A stretch of DNA of 64,000 nucleotides from Planctomycetia bacterium (GTDB taxonomy: Bacteria; Planctomycetota; Planctomycetia; Pirellulales; Thermoguttaceae): contig JAUNBR010000010.1 in NCBI GenBank assembly GCA_030527015.1, positions 1-64,000 on the forward strand, written 5' to 3'. Below the pieces are notes generated by a model. That model did not search any database and had not been told where the DNA came from. It worked only from the letters and a program-made list of their open reading frames with translations. Positions 54,420 to 63,879 of the stretch are shown here, piece after piece (within the stretch, counting starts at the first letter, position 1; the number at the start of each line of letters is the position of its first letter). The position numbers and the translations under genes are program-made.

Positions 54420-55988
54420 TTATTCGCCCATAATGGCAGCACGCCAGTGATTACGCCATGACGTACGGCGCACAGATCCAGATGAGGGTTTCTCCACTGA
54501 CAGTTCCGCGTTTTCAGACGCTTCTTTTCCAGAAGTATTATATTTATATATTAATTCACGTTCCAGTGAATCCAAAAATGCAACAATTTTCCCGGTTTCC
54601 TGCTTTTTTTTCCTTATATCTCGTTTACGAATCTGATAAAGCGGTGATTTTCGCTCTTTCTGGGAATCATTCTCTTCCATGTCTTTTGTCGCAAAAGGCG
54701 GCACCTGTTCTAAATAAGTTTCCTCCGAACGATCCAGATTTTTATATCTTTCCGGGCGAGAATCAAAACGAAATACTCCCTCTGTTTTCTCTTCAAAATT
54801 CGTTTCCGAACTTTCTTTTGCCTGATTTTCTGCCTGCTCTGCTTCTTCCTCCGACACATTCTGTTTTACCAGCTCTCGATTTCGATTTCTCTGCAATAAT
54901 CGATCACGAAAACGAATAAAATCCCCTGATTCCTGATATACTCCGGAAATTTTAGACTCTCCCGATTTTTTATTCGTAAGATTTAGTGTAAACTGTAACG
55001 TTTTAGGTGCCTCGGCAGCAGTCCGCGATGATACAGAAGGCCGAAAAATAGAACCTCGGGCAAAACGAACAGAATTTTTACACTGTAAATCATTCTGAAA
55101 ATCCTCTTCATGTAATCCGAAATCTATTAATTCTCCCGAAGAAACTTGTAACAGGTTTCCATCCGCATCCATTTCTCGTGAAACACGAGAAACCACACCG
55201 CCCGGTATTTCCCCTGACGAAACCAGCACCGAATTTACCGTCCGCGAAGAAAAAGTAGTGTCAATTTTTGTTTGAAACCCTTTAAATATTTTTCCGAACA
55301 GCGCAATTTGGCAATTAAGTTTCGTCACCTCCAGACGTGTTAATTCCTCCATTTCACCTGTCTGCATGTTTTGAATCCGAACCTCTTTCTTAAAAATGTA
55401 TGGAAATAAAGAACGATTAACCCAGATCCGAACATTTTTCTTAACTTTTTCGTCTGTATGTGAAAAACAGACCACCTCACATGTTACAGGAACTCCCCCG
55501 ACACATAAACTTTCCGATTTCTGCACCTGATAACTTTTAAATTCTGATTTTTCCAGACCATGAAAACCCTGAATCCGCGTTTTCGGATCCATTTTAACTT
55601 TTTTTCCTGCCAGATTTACAAAAGACTCCACCACACATGTAACTTCATCATTTTCCAGACTCTGCAGCGTGGTATACACATCCGTGCACGTAATTCGGTC
55701 TGCCTCCTTATTTTTCTCATAAGTTTCCACACACATTTTCGTAAGACGCCAGGCTCCTGGATGAAACTGTCCCCACGGATGCATTTTCGCAGAAAAAATT
55801 AAATTTTCAGATAAAACAGATTTTAGAGATTCCGTTTTTACTTCAGATTTAGCATGTTTTACCGAAGCATCAAAAATAATAGAGGGATCTTTCTGCTCAC
55901 TCTCTGAGTATTCTGACGAAAAAACCTGCGAAATAAAAATGCCATAACTTAAAAATAAAAACGTACCGAGAGTGAGTGTCGTCAGCAT
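54420..55988 (-). CDS. membrane-anchored or secreted protein of unknown function
   Basis: 522 residues from the ATG at 55988 (CAGG 6 bases upstream); a GTG at 56075 would add 29 residues. Residues 1-27 are hydrophobic. The folded part (about 60-320) has many short beta-type strands, e.g. HPWGQFHPGAWRLTKMCVET, GVPVTCEVVCFSHTDEKV and RIWVNRSLFPYIFKKEVR. The last 200 residues are charged and low in complexity (EEEAEQAENQAKESSET), ending in RRTSWRNHWRAAIMGE. I recognise no domain. It is a single gene with a TATAC element upstream. Confidence 0.65.
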   Translation of the reverse strand: MLTTLTLGTFLFLSYGIFISQVFSSEYSESEQKDPSIIFDASVKHAKSEVKTESLKSVLSENLIFSAKMHPWGQFHPGAWRLTKMCVETYEKNKEADRITCTDVYTTLQSLENDEVTCVVESFVNLAGKKVKMDPKTRIQGFHGLEKSEFKSYQVQKSESLCVGGVPVTCEVVCFSHTDEKVKKNVRIWVNRSLFPYIFKKEVRIQNMQTGEMEELTRLEVTKLNCQIALFGKIFKGFQTKIDTTFSSRTVNSVLVSSGEIPGGVVSRVSREMDADGNLLQVSSGELIDFGLHEEDFQNDLQCKNSVRFARGSIFRPSVSSRTAAEAPKTLQFTLNLTNKKSGESKISGVYQESGDFIRFRDRLLQRNRNRELVKQNVSEEEAEQAENQAKESSETNFEEKTEGVFRFDSRPERYKNLDRSEETYLEQVPPFATKDMEENDSQKERKSPLYQIRKRDIRKKKQETGKIVAFLDSLERELIYKYNTSGKEASENAELSVEKPSSGSVRRTSWRNHWRAAIMGE

Positions 55989-56130
55989 AAAAAGCCTGAT
56001 GACATGAAGAAAGTCGCTGACTCCAGCATTTTTGCATATTTTATATTTATCTTTTGCAAAAATCACACAGCTCACCCATATCTTGTAAACCAGAAAATAA
56101 ATTCAAAATACGAATTTATTCAGAAAAATA

Positions 56131-56235
56131 ATATACCCGATACACTAAAAATTCCGCTTTTCCGGTATTTTGCTTCACTGAAAATGCCTGTTTCAGAGCC
56201 TCACAAAACGGAAATTTAAAGTGGAACCAGGATAA
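56131..56235 (-). repeat. TATAC element
   Basis: Reverse copy ATATACCCGATACACTAAAA ... AGTGGAACCAGGATA. Between 56236 and 56669 the sequence is very AT-rich with no gene or repeat that I can recognise. Confidence 0.9.
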
Positions 56236-56669
56236 AACAAACAAAATCCTTTTTTTAAAAAACAATAAATAATATTTCCACATTACTCATTTAATTTTAC
56301 TCATAAAATCCAAAATTTCAAGTAAACTTCAAAAGATTTTTCGATTTTATGGAAATTTCCAGCCTTTTTCCGTGGAATTTATTAAAAATCAGTATATTTT
56401 TAATTATATTAATTATGTCGACTTTTTTTCAGTTTTTCTAAACACGTAAATTGCAATTATATTTTTTATCATATCTCGCACAAAAATAATTTTTGCAGAA
56501 AAATTGCAAAATTTTTCATAATTATGAGTACAAAATTATCCTTCACTAAATAAATTTAAATTTTACTTTCTTTAGGTAATGACAGAGCGTTTCCAGTACA
56601 GTATTTTTTAGAACATTTACAGACATAATTAAATAAAATTCAAAAAACCGAACAAAAAAATATTTTGTA

Positions 56670-56776
56670 TCTGCGATGCACGATATAATTCTTCCCCTGT
56701 CCGCCGACAGGCCGGCATTTTTACTTCCCCCAAAATGCCAGGGAAACAGAAATTTATAGTGCATCGAGCATAAAAA
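56670..56776. repeat. TATAC element, symmetric chimera with CCTGTC cassette
   Basis: CGATGCACGATATAATTC on the left and AATTTATAGTGCATCGAGCA on the right are both right-end type. CCTGTCCGCCGACAGG stands before GGCATTTTTACTTC. Confidence 0.82.
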
Positions 56777-56830
56777 ATATTATCCTTTTTCAGGGGGTGG
56801 TTTTTCTCGCAAAAAAAGTTATACTTTAAT

Positions 56831-56989
56831 TTATACTGATTCTCTTTTAAATTTCCGTTTTGTGCGGCTCTGAAAGCAGGTGAAAGCACCGGTATTTTTA
56901 CCCAGCCTGTCTGGCAGGGAAGCAAAAAATGTCAGCCTGTCTCTCAGCGGACAGGAAAATCGGATTTTTATCGTGCATCGGGTATAAAA
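56831..56989 (+). repeat. TATAC element, expanded to about 160 bp
   Basis: Forward copy TTATACTGATTCTCTTTTAA with an apex insert CCCAGCCTGTCTGGCAGGG and a second CCTGTCTCTCAGCGGACAGG cassette. Right end CGTGCATCGGGTATA. A decayed reverse copy follows to about 57070. The gap to the PP2C gene holds nothing else. Confidence 0.87.
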
Positions 56990-57135
56990 ATACCTTTTCT
57001 GGCATTTCGAGATGTTCGAAACGTCTGTTTCCGTGACCGCATAAAATTTAAATTTACTGTGGCATCCGTACATATTTTTTATTTTTGTATTCTTCCCTTT
57101 TTCGTTTTTTATTATATTTTTATCCAAAACATAAA

Positions 57136-58452
57136 ATGAAATCCCACGAAAACATCTGGAAAAACTGTCTGGAATACTGCACCATAAGTAATCTCGGACT
57201 TCGGCGTTCTAATAATCAGGACGCTCATGCTGAGATTTTAGCCCGTGATCAGTTTCAGTGGAATCAGCGCGGGCACCTTTTTATTGTCGCAGATGGAATG
57301 GGTGCCCACGCCTCCGGAGAGTTGGCCAGTAAACTCGCGACAGATTTAATTCCACTTTCTTATTTTAAGAAAACCGCAGTTCCGCCGGCAGAATCTCTTC
57401 GTACGTCTATCGAAGAGGCGAATCATCAGATACATATCCGTGGAAATGCAGACAGCGGTCACCGTGGTATGGGTACCACCTGTGATGCACTTCTGATTTT
57501 ACCGGAAGGAGCGGTTATCGGGCATGTCGGCGACAGTCGGGTTTATCGTTTACGGGGAACACGTTTTGAGCAGATGACTTTTGACCACAGCCTTCTTTGG
57601 GAAGCTCAGGCTAGCGGGAAAAAACCTGACGGAACGATTCAAAAAAATATCATCACTCGGTGCCTGGGAGTAAATCCCACAGTACAGGTCGCGCTGGAGG
57701 GACCATGGGAATTATTACCGGGCGACATTTATTTACTGTGTAGTGACGGGCTTTCTGGCCAATTCGAGAATCATGATGATGAAATGGGGAAAATTCTTCA
57801 TTCTCTTCCTTTACCGGAAGCCACTCAGGTTCTGGTGGATCTCGCGAATTTACGTGGCGGACCAGATAATATTACCATAACGACTGTAAAATATTTAGGC
57901 ACTCAAAAAATGGAAAAAGAAACTCCCGCTGAACTTTCTCCAAAAAATACACATTCTCCCACACAAAAAAATCATAACTTAAAACAAGAAGAAACGGTAA
58001 CCTCCACGATAATTGATCCTTCCCCCATCCCCGTATGGGCATGGACGACTCTCGGCATCCTGGGCTCTTTCACCATTTTACTGTTTCTTTTTTCCTTCCA
58101 AAATATTTTCATCGGAATCGGTGCGTTATTATTACTGCTGATAACCCTCATTTTTATAGTGCTTATGTTAAATATGCGCCGGGCACCAGAGGCCTTTTCT
58201 CTGCGTCCTTTAGGAAAAGGTCCGTACCGTGTTTTTTCTGCCGCATGTGATGAAAAAATAACAGAAGTACTTTACGAGATTTATAAAGAATTACGCACCA
58301 GTGTGGGAAACCAGCATACACTGAAATTATCAGAAGCCGATCATTTTGCGCATCTGGGAAAAACGGCCACGACAAATCGCCATTATACAGAAGGATGTGC
58401 CGCTTTTTGCCGCGCCATTTCATCCATATGGGCACAGCTGGAAAACAGATAA
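57136..58452 (+). CDS. PP2C-family protein phosphatase with C-terminal membrane segments
   Basis: 438 residues from the ATG at 57136; the frame extends upstream to a TTG. Motifs of the PPM catalytic domain (about 10-255): RSNNQDAHAE, VADGMGAHASGELAS, GMGTTCDALLI, GHVGDSRVYRLRG, LLCSDGLSG and GGPDNITI, with the metal-binding Asp residues present. After a polar linker, two membrane spans (TTLGILGSFTILLFLFSF and GIGALLLLLITLIFIVLML) lead to a 90-residue cytosolic tail. It removes phosphate from Ser/Thr of proteins; no partner kinase is adjacent. No clear ribosome site. Confidence 0.88.
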   Translation: MKSHENIWKNCLEYCTISNLGLRRSNNQDAHAEILARDQFQWNQRGHLFIVADGMGAHASGELASKLATDLIPLSYFKKTAVPPAESLRTSIEEANHQIHIRGNADSGHRGMGTTCDALLILPEGAVIGHVGDSRVYRLRGTRFEQMTFDHSLLWEAQASGKKPDGTIQKNIITRCLGVNPTVQVALEGPWELLPGDIYLLCSDGLSGQFENHDDEMGKILHSLPLPEATQVLVDLANLRGGPDNITITTVKYLGTQKMEKETPAELSPKNTHSPTQKNHNLKQEETVTSTIIDPSPIPVWAWTTLGILGSFTILLFLFSFQNIFIGIGALLLLLITLIFIVLMLNMRRAPEAFSLRPLGKGPYRVFSAACDEKITEVLYEIYKELRTSVGNQHTLKLSEADHFAHLGKTATTNRHYTEGCAAFCRAISSIWAQLENR

Positions 58453-58466
58453 TTTTATTCCGGATA

Positions 58467-58573
58467 CATTTATACTCGATACACTATAAAATTCCGCTTC
58501 ACTGGCATTTAGATTTTCAGAAAATACCTGCTTTCAGAACCGCACAAAACTGAAAAGTGGAACCAGTATATAC
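58467..58573 (-). repeat. TATAC element, followed by decayed copies
   Basis: Reverse copy TTATACTCGATACACTATAA ... AGTGGAACCAGTATATA. A longer decayed reverse copy (58573-58717, with apex TTCCTGTATCCCGACTG) and a left-half fragment (58719-58776, ending GAGCCAGTATAATA) follow head to tail. They fill the gap 58453-58792. Confidence 0.85.
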
Positions 58574-58792
58574 CTGGACACACTATAATTTTCAGCTTCC
58601 CTCAAAAATTTCAGTTTCCCTGGTATTTTTGCTTTCCTTCCTGTATCCCGACTGAACAGAAAATATGGTTTTTGTGACCACACAAAACAGATATTTAACA
58701 TAAATCCGGTATATTTTCATCTAAATGTGCTCGCGTGGTCACGCAAAACGTAAATTTAAAATAGAGCCAGTATAATAAAAAAGATTTTCATT

Positions 58793-61165
58793 ATGCTTTT
58801 TGTGAATCCATTTTTTTTGATCTTTACTGCGCTGATCGGCGTTCCGATTCTGCTGCACCTGTGGATGCGCCAAAAACCGCAAAAAATCATTTTCCCTGCC
58901 ATTCTTTTTTTGAAATCACAGGAAAAACCGCAGAAACGTACACTGCTTCTGCGGCATCTTTTTCTGCTTTTTTTGCGTGTTTTTCTCATTTTATTACTGA
59001 TACTTATTTTTTCACGTCCGAGTTTACATTCTTCCAGATACACTCCCGGCGGAGATTCTCCCACCGCCGTCATTTTACTTTTTGATACTTCCGTAAGGAT
59101 GGAGTACCGTTATGAAAATATTTCCCGACTTCAGGCCGCACAGGAAATCGGAAAAAAATTATTATTACAGTTTCCCCGAAACAGTGAATTCGCGGTTATT
59201 TCCACAAAACCCGGGATACGTGGTTTTATCCCAGATCGGGGAGAAGCCGCACGCCAACTTTCCCGGCTTCAGACTTCCAGTACAGGAAAATCTCTGCTGG
59301 AGACACTTTATGAAATTTTACCATTATATGAAAACTCCACACTTCCGCGCCGCGAAATGTTTATTTTTACAGACATGTCCGAAATGCCCTGGAATTCCGG
59401 TCTAAAGACAGAATTTCAGGCGTTCATGAAAAAATATTCAGATGTGGCGGTATATATTATAGATGTGGGAGCAGATTTCATTATAAATGACACACTGGAC
59501 ATCCCGATACTTCCCAAAACACGTTTCGTGGAAGGGGGAGCTTTACACATTAAAACACGTTTACTTTCACAAAATGGCACTCTCACAGCACCGTCCAAAA
59601 TAATTCCTGAAGAAAAAAAAGAAGACCCCACCTCTGAAAGTTCTTCTCTTCCTCTTCAGCGAAATGAAAATGTCTCACAGAAAACGGTTTCCGTTTATAT
59701 GCTGGACGCAGAGGGGGTTCCACAAAAAAGAGACGAACATTCTGTTTTTATTCGTCATGGGGAAACGGTGGAAATGGATTTTTTTGTCGGAGATCTGGAA
59801 ACAGGACCGAATCAGGGATTTTTGGAAATCACAGGCACCGACGCACTTCCTTCCGATAATCGTCGTTTTTTCACAGCAGAAGTAATGCCCTCCATTCCCA
59901 TTTTACTCGTGGCACCGGAACCCGCAGAAACGCTTACTTTTTTTGTAAAACAGGCCCTGGCACCGACATTTCATCTGCAGCAGGAACATTCACGTTTTGT
60001 GTGTGACGTCATTTCACAAAAAGAATTTATGGATATTTTAAATGCCGATTTACCTCCGCATGTTTCCACTCCGATAAAAACAGAAAAAAAGCCGGATTCC
60101 CCCACAAAACCCACGAAAATACCTTTTTCCTCAGACACTAATTTTCTGGATGCATACGCAGCTTTTATGTTAATAGACCCCACGGAACTTTCCGGAAGTG
60201 TGTGGCAAAAAATTTTTGATCAGGTAAATGCGGGAAAAGGTCTCGGACTATTTTTAGGCCCGAACGCTCATAATATTACTTCCTTTAACGCAGCAGAAGC
60301 ACAGCAGCTGATGCCTGCGAAACTGGAATTTCAGTCACGCAGACCGGAAGGTGTCTGGCTGGCGCCCACACGTGCCACACAGCACCCCGTTATGCGAGAT
60401 TTAACCGTACCAGGACTTTCTATTCCCTGGGCACAAATTCCCATCTTCCGTTACTGGCAGCTGGGGAAATGGAATTCCGGCGTACAAAACATCCTTTCAT
60501 TCACCGGTGGAGATCCCGCGATCATGGAACGTACCGTGGGCACAGGAAAAGTATTATTCATGAGCACACCGCCCTATAATACACAGATTCATGATCATAA
60601 AAAACCTTTATGGAATTTACTTCCTCAAAACGGATCCTGGGTTTTCGTCATCCTCATGAATCGCATGGCGCAGTGGCTGACAGGCGAAACCGATAATTCC
60701 GCGAATACCCTGGCCGGCATACCTTTCACCATTTCCCTGACAGGAACACGCCATGATCGTTATTCCATTTTCCCATTTCCAAGAACGGCGCAGGATACTC
60801 CGATTACTTTTTCTGCTGACACCCGAGAACATCTTTTAGATATTTCCGCGGTGGAAAAGCCTGGCAATTATCGTGTATCTCCTTTCTCGGAAACGAACAC
60901 TCTGACAGAAAATGATTTCATTCGTGGTTTTAGCGTAAATACTTCTCTGGAACAGACACTCCAGACAAAAATTTCACCTTCCCAGTTAAGAATAATTTTT
61001 GGTGAACACCCGATTCGTTTTGCCAAGAATTTCACACAAATTGAGCGGGAAGTTACCGCCGGAAGAATCGGTTTCGAGCTTTATACTCCTCTCGTCATCC
61101 TATTTTTAATCTGTATGATTCTGGAAATATGGCTTTCAAATAATTTTTATCGGACCGCAAAATAA
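58793..61165 (+). CDS. BatA-like membrane protein with degenerate vWA domain
   Basis: 790 residues. The N-terminal BatA domain (1-75) is typical: two membrane spans around HLWMRQKPQKIIFPAILFLK and TLLLRHLFLLFLRVFLILLL. A vWA-like domain follows (LLFDTSVRME, 95-104); its MIDAS is DTSVR, missing the second Ser, so metal binding is doubtful. The middle is beta-rich and extracytoplasmic. A glutamine-amidotransferase-like segment near 450-600 (LGLFLGPNAHN) and a final membrane span (LYTPLVILFLICMILEIWL) complete it. Such genes pair with DUF58 and MoxR proteins. No ribosome site is seen. Confidence 0.8.
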   Translation: MLFVNPFFLIFTALIGVPILLHLWMRQKPQKIIFPAILFLKSQEKPQKRTLLLRHLFLLFLRVFLILLLILIFSRPSLHSSRYTPGGDSPTAVILLFDTSVRMEYRYENISRLQAAQEIGKKLLLQFPRNSEFAVISTKPGIRGFIPDRGEAARQLSRLQTSSTGKSLLETLYEILPLYENSTLPRREMFIFTDMSEMPWNSGLKTEFQAFMKKYSDVAVYIIDVGADFIINDTLDIPILPKTRFVEGGALHIKTRLLSQNGTLTAPSKIIPEEKKEDPTSESSSLPLQRNENVSQKTVSVYMLDAEGVPQKRDEHSVFIRHGETVEMDFFVGDLETGPNQGFLEITGTDALPSDNRRFFTAEVMPSIPILLVAPEPAETLTFFVKQALAPTFHLQQEHSRFVCDVISQKEFMDILNADLPPHVSTPIKTEKKPDSPTKPTKIPFSSDTNFLDAYAAFMLIDPTELSGSVWQKIFDQVNAGKGLGLFLGPNAHNITSFNAAEAQQLMPAKLEFQSRRPEGVWLAPTRATQHPVMRDLTVPGLSIPWAQIPIFRYWQLGKWNSGVQNILSFTGGDPAIMERTVGTGKVLFMSTPPYNTQIHDHKKPLWNLLPQNGSWVFVILMNRMAQWLTGETDNSANTLAGIPFTISLTGTRHDRYSIFPFPRTAQDTPITFSADTREHLLDISAVEKPGNYRVSPFSETNTLTENDFIRGFSVNTSLEQTLQTKISPSQLRIIFGEHPIRFAKNFTQIEREVTAGRIGFELYTPLVILFLICMILEIWLSNNFYRTAK

Positions 61166-61264
61166 TATACGGAGTTCATTTTAATTTTCCATTTTCAGCA
61201 GTTACCGAAACTGATTTTTTTGTATCACCAGCTGAAAAAACAAAAAACTTATCGTGCGCCGGAT

Positions 61265-61373
61265 ATATCCTGGCTCTCCTTTTAAATTTCGTTTTTACGG
61301 CTCCGAAAGCCAGGTATTTTCACGAAGCAAAATGCCAGAGAAGCAGAAATTCATAGTGCATCAGGTATAAAAT
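61265..61373 (+). repeat. TATAC element abutting a start codon
   Basis: Forward copy ATCCTGGCTCTCCTTTTAAA ... ATAGTGCATCAGGTATAAAA. Its last base is 61373 and the next gene's ATG is at 61374. A decayed forward copy precedes it at about 61180-61262. Confidence 0.87.
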
Positions 61374-63719
61374 ATGTTTTTTTCACCTATTTTTAACAGT
61401 TATGCTTTCGCCATCATAACACCTTTACTTTTAGGTGTTTTTGTATGGTACACGCTCCCCACACGGCAGCGGTGGATACTGGCAGGACTGCGCACGATCA
61501 TGCTTTTTTTGCTGATTCTTGTTTTATTACGCCCCACCATACGTACATGGGATATTCAGCAGACCTCTGGAAGTGTCATTATTCTCACAGACACCTCTCG
61601 CAGTATGTCTGTAACAGACAGTCAGTTACTTTCTTCCCCTGAAGAAAATTCTTCTGCGAATCACGCCTCGGATCATGGCACTTCCCGGTATGACGAAATG
61701 CGCCGTGCGTTAAGTCTTTCTCAGAAAGAACTAAACCTCATGTCTGAAAACATTCGTCCTTACATCTGGCAGTTTAACGCAGGTATTTCTCCTCTTAAAT
61801 TCGAAAACGGAAGCATCTCCTTACCGAACATACCTTCCGGAGATCAGTCTGCTCTCGGCTGGGCCATACAAAATTCTCTGACACACATTTCTGGTCAAAG
61901 AATCCTTGGCGTCATTCTGCTCAGTGATGGAGCACAGCGCAGCGTTCCTCCTTACGATTTATTCCCTCAGACCGCCGTAAACACGTTAAAACACCAGGAA
62001 ATTCCCCTTTATACTGTATGTTTTGGTCATCCGGAACAAGAAAGCCGAAATCATGATCTGGCCGTGGACGACTTACTGGCGGATCAGCGCGTTTTTGTTG
62101 GAAATGAATTAACCGTTTCAGGAAGAATTCGTGTGGAGGGCTTTCCTGGACAAGATATTCCGGTGGAGTTACATGCGGAAAATCATAGAGGAGAAATGGA
62201 AATGGTCGCACGAACCACCGTCCGAACAGAGAAGGCCCATGACTCCATTCCCGTTACACTTTCCTGGATTCCACGCCAGCCAGGAGAAGTAAAACTTTCT
62301 TTACGCGTTCCCCACATGAAAGAAGAACTTTCAGCTTCCAATAATTCCCTGGAAGCTTTCGTAAATGTCATAAAAGGCGGCATTTCTGTTCTTTACCTGG
62401 AAGGTGCTTTTCGTCCGGAGATGAGTTTTCTAAAACGTTCTCTGGGTCACTCTGCCGACATTCAGCTGGATGTAATTCGTCTGGACGCGCGCGCACCACA
62501 AAACAGGCCGGCGGACTTACTTCAGAAACTTTCGCAGGGTTATGCCGTATATATATTAGGGGATGTGGACGCTTCTTCATTCACGGCTGCCGAAATGACG
62601 AAACTGGCGGAATCCGTTTCCCGAGGTGCGGGTCTCTTAACTCTTGGCGGTTTCCAGACTTACGGCTCAGGCGGATACGCCACCACTCCTCTGGCCCCTT
62701 TATTTCCCCTCACCATGAACCGCTTACAGCGCCTGAACCCACGAGATCCTGTCGCGCCCGACATGCACTGGGACGTCCCGATTTCCATGATGCCCTCTGA
62801 AGAAGGAAACGCTCATTTCGTCATGTCCCTGAACCGTGATCCACAAAAGTCGCTGGAGATGTGGAGAAAACTTCCCCCGCTTCATGGCGCGAACCGATTT
62901 CACTCCCTGAAGCCCGCAGCGATTACTCTGGCTTACGCACAGATTCAGCAGGAAGATGGCACTCTGACAGACGTGCCCCTTTTAGTCGAACAGGCTTACG
63001 GAAAAGGCCGTGTCATATCTTTTGCCGCGGACAGCACCTGGAGGTGGTGGATGCACGGACATGAAGAAAGCCATAAACGTTTCTGGCGTCAGCTCACCCT
63101 CTGGCTGGCACAAAAAGATGAAACGCTGGAAGGAAATGTCTGGATTTCACTAAATCAGAGACGCTTCACCCGCGAGCAAAAAATTTCATTTCAGGTCGGC
63201 GCGAGACTCTCCACCGGCGAAATTCTCCTGCAGGATTCCATGCCCGATTCTTCTCAAAATACCGACCAAAATGCGAAAACAAAATGGAATGTATCTCTTG
63301 AACTTCCCTCCGGACAGCACATTCCCATCCGTCTTTCTCGCGGAACAGAATCCATGGTCGGATCACTGGCTTCCTCATTACCTGAAGGCGATTACACCAT
63401 CCATGCGTCTGTCACTCATCTCGGACAGGTGATCGGTGAAACACGCTGCCGATTTAATGTTTATCATGTGGATATGGAACTGGATAACGCCCAGGCTGAC
63501 CCTGCGCTGATGGAATCTCTGGCCGTTTCCACCGGTGGCCGAGCCGTTTCTCCAGAGGAACTTCCTGAATTATGGAAGCAGTTTACCGCGGAAAAAGAAA
63601 ACCTTCAGATACGCCGAGAAGTATTTACGCCTCTGTGGGACAAAAGCTGGATTCTGATGCTTATGCTCACCCTTTTATGCGTGGAATGGTTCCTGCGGAA
63701 ACGCAGCGGAATGGTATGA
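61374..63719 (+). CDS. von Willebrand factor A / glutamine-amidotransferase-like membrane protein
   Basis: 781 residues. Two N-terminal membrane spans (12-28, 36-53), then a vWA domain with intact MIDAS DTSRS (73-77) in IILTDTSRSMSV. Later strands VILLSDGAQRS and YTVCFGH fit. A beta domain (VSGRIRVEGFPGQDIPVELH) and a class I amidotransferase-like fold (VLYLEGAFRPEMSFLKRSL, LGGFQTYGSGGYATTPL, RVISFAADSTWRWWMHG) follow. A C-terminal span precedes KRSGMV. It partners the BatA-like gene upstream (208-base gap). The start codon directly follows a TATAC element, whose AGG 8 bases upstream is the only ribosome-site candidate. Confidence 0.83.
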   Translation: MFFSPIFNSYAFAIITPLLLGVFVWYTLPTRQRWILAGLRTIMLFLLILVLLRPTIRTWDIQQTSGSVIILTDTSRSMSVTDSQLLSSPEENSSANHASDHGTSRYDEMRRALSLSQKELNLMSENIRPYIWQFNAGISPLKFENGSISLPNIPSGDQSALGWAIQNSLTHISGQRILGVILLSDGAQRSVPPYDLFPQTAVNTLKHQEIPLYTVCFGHPEQESRNHDLAVDDLLADQRVFVGNELTVSGRIRVEGFPGQDIPVELHAENHRGEMEMVARTTVRTEKAHDSIPVTLSWIPRQPGEVKLSLRVPHMKEELSASNNSLEAFVNVIKGGISVLYLEGAFRPEMSFLKRSLGHSADIQLDVIRLDARAPQNRPADLLQKLSQGYAVYILGDVDASSFTAAEMTKLAESVSRGAGLLTLGGFQTYGSGGYATTPLAPLFPLTMNRLQRLNPRDPVAPDMHWDVPISMMPSEEGNAHFVMSLNRDPQKSLEMWRKLPPLHGANRFHSLKPAAITLAYAQIQQEDGTLTDVPLLVEQAYGKGRVISFAADSTWRWWMHGHEESHKRFWRQLTLWLAQKDETLEGNVWISLNQRRFTREQKISFQVGARLSTGEILLQDSMPDSSQNTDQNAKTKWNVSLELPSGQHIPIRLSRGTESMVGSLASSLPEGDYTIHASVTHLGQVIGETRCRFNVYHVDMELDNAQADPALMESLAVSTGGRAVSPEELPELWKQFTAEKENLQIRREVFTPLWDKSWILMLMLTLLCVEWFLRKRSGMV

Positions 63720-63767
63720 CCTCCAGAAAATCACCTCCACGGAATCATAAACCCAAAACAGACATCA

Positions 63768-63879
63768 TTTTATACTCATCTGGCTTTCCTTTCCATTTCC
63801 GCTTTATGCGGCTCTGAATCCAGCATTTTCAGTGAAGCTGAATGCTTCTTTCAGAACAGCATAAAATGAAAATTTAAAT
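63768..63879 (+). repeat. TATAC element, symmetric chimera (left ends on both sides)
   Basis: TTTCCGCTTTATGCGGCTCT on one side and GAACAGCATAAAATGAAAAT on the other are both left-arm type, around AGCATTTTCAGTGAAGCTGA. It lies exactly between two convergent genes. Confidence 0.8.
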
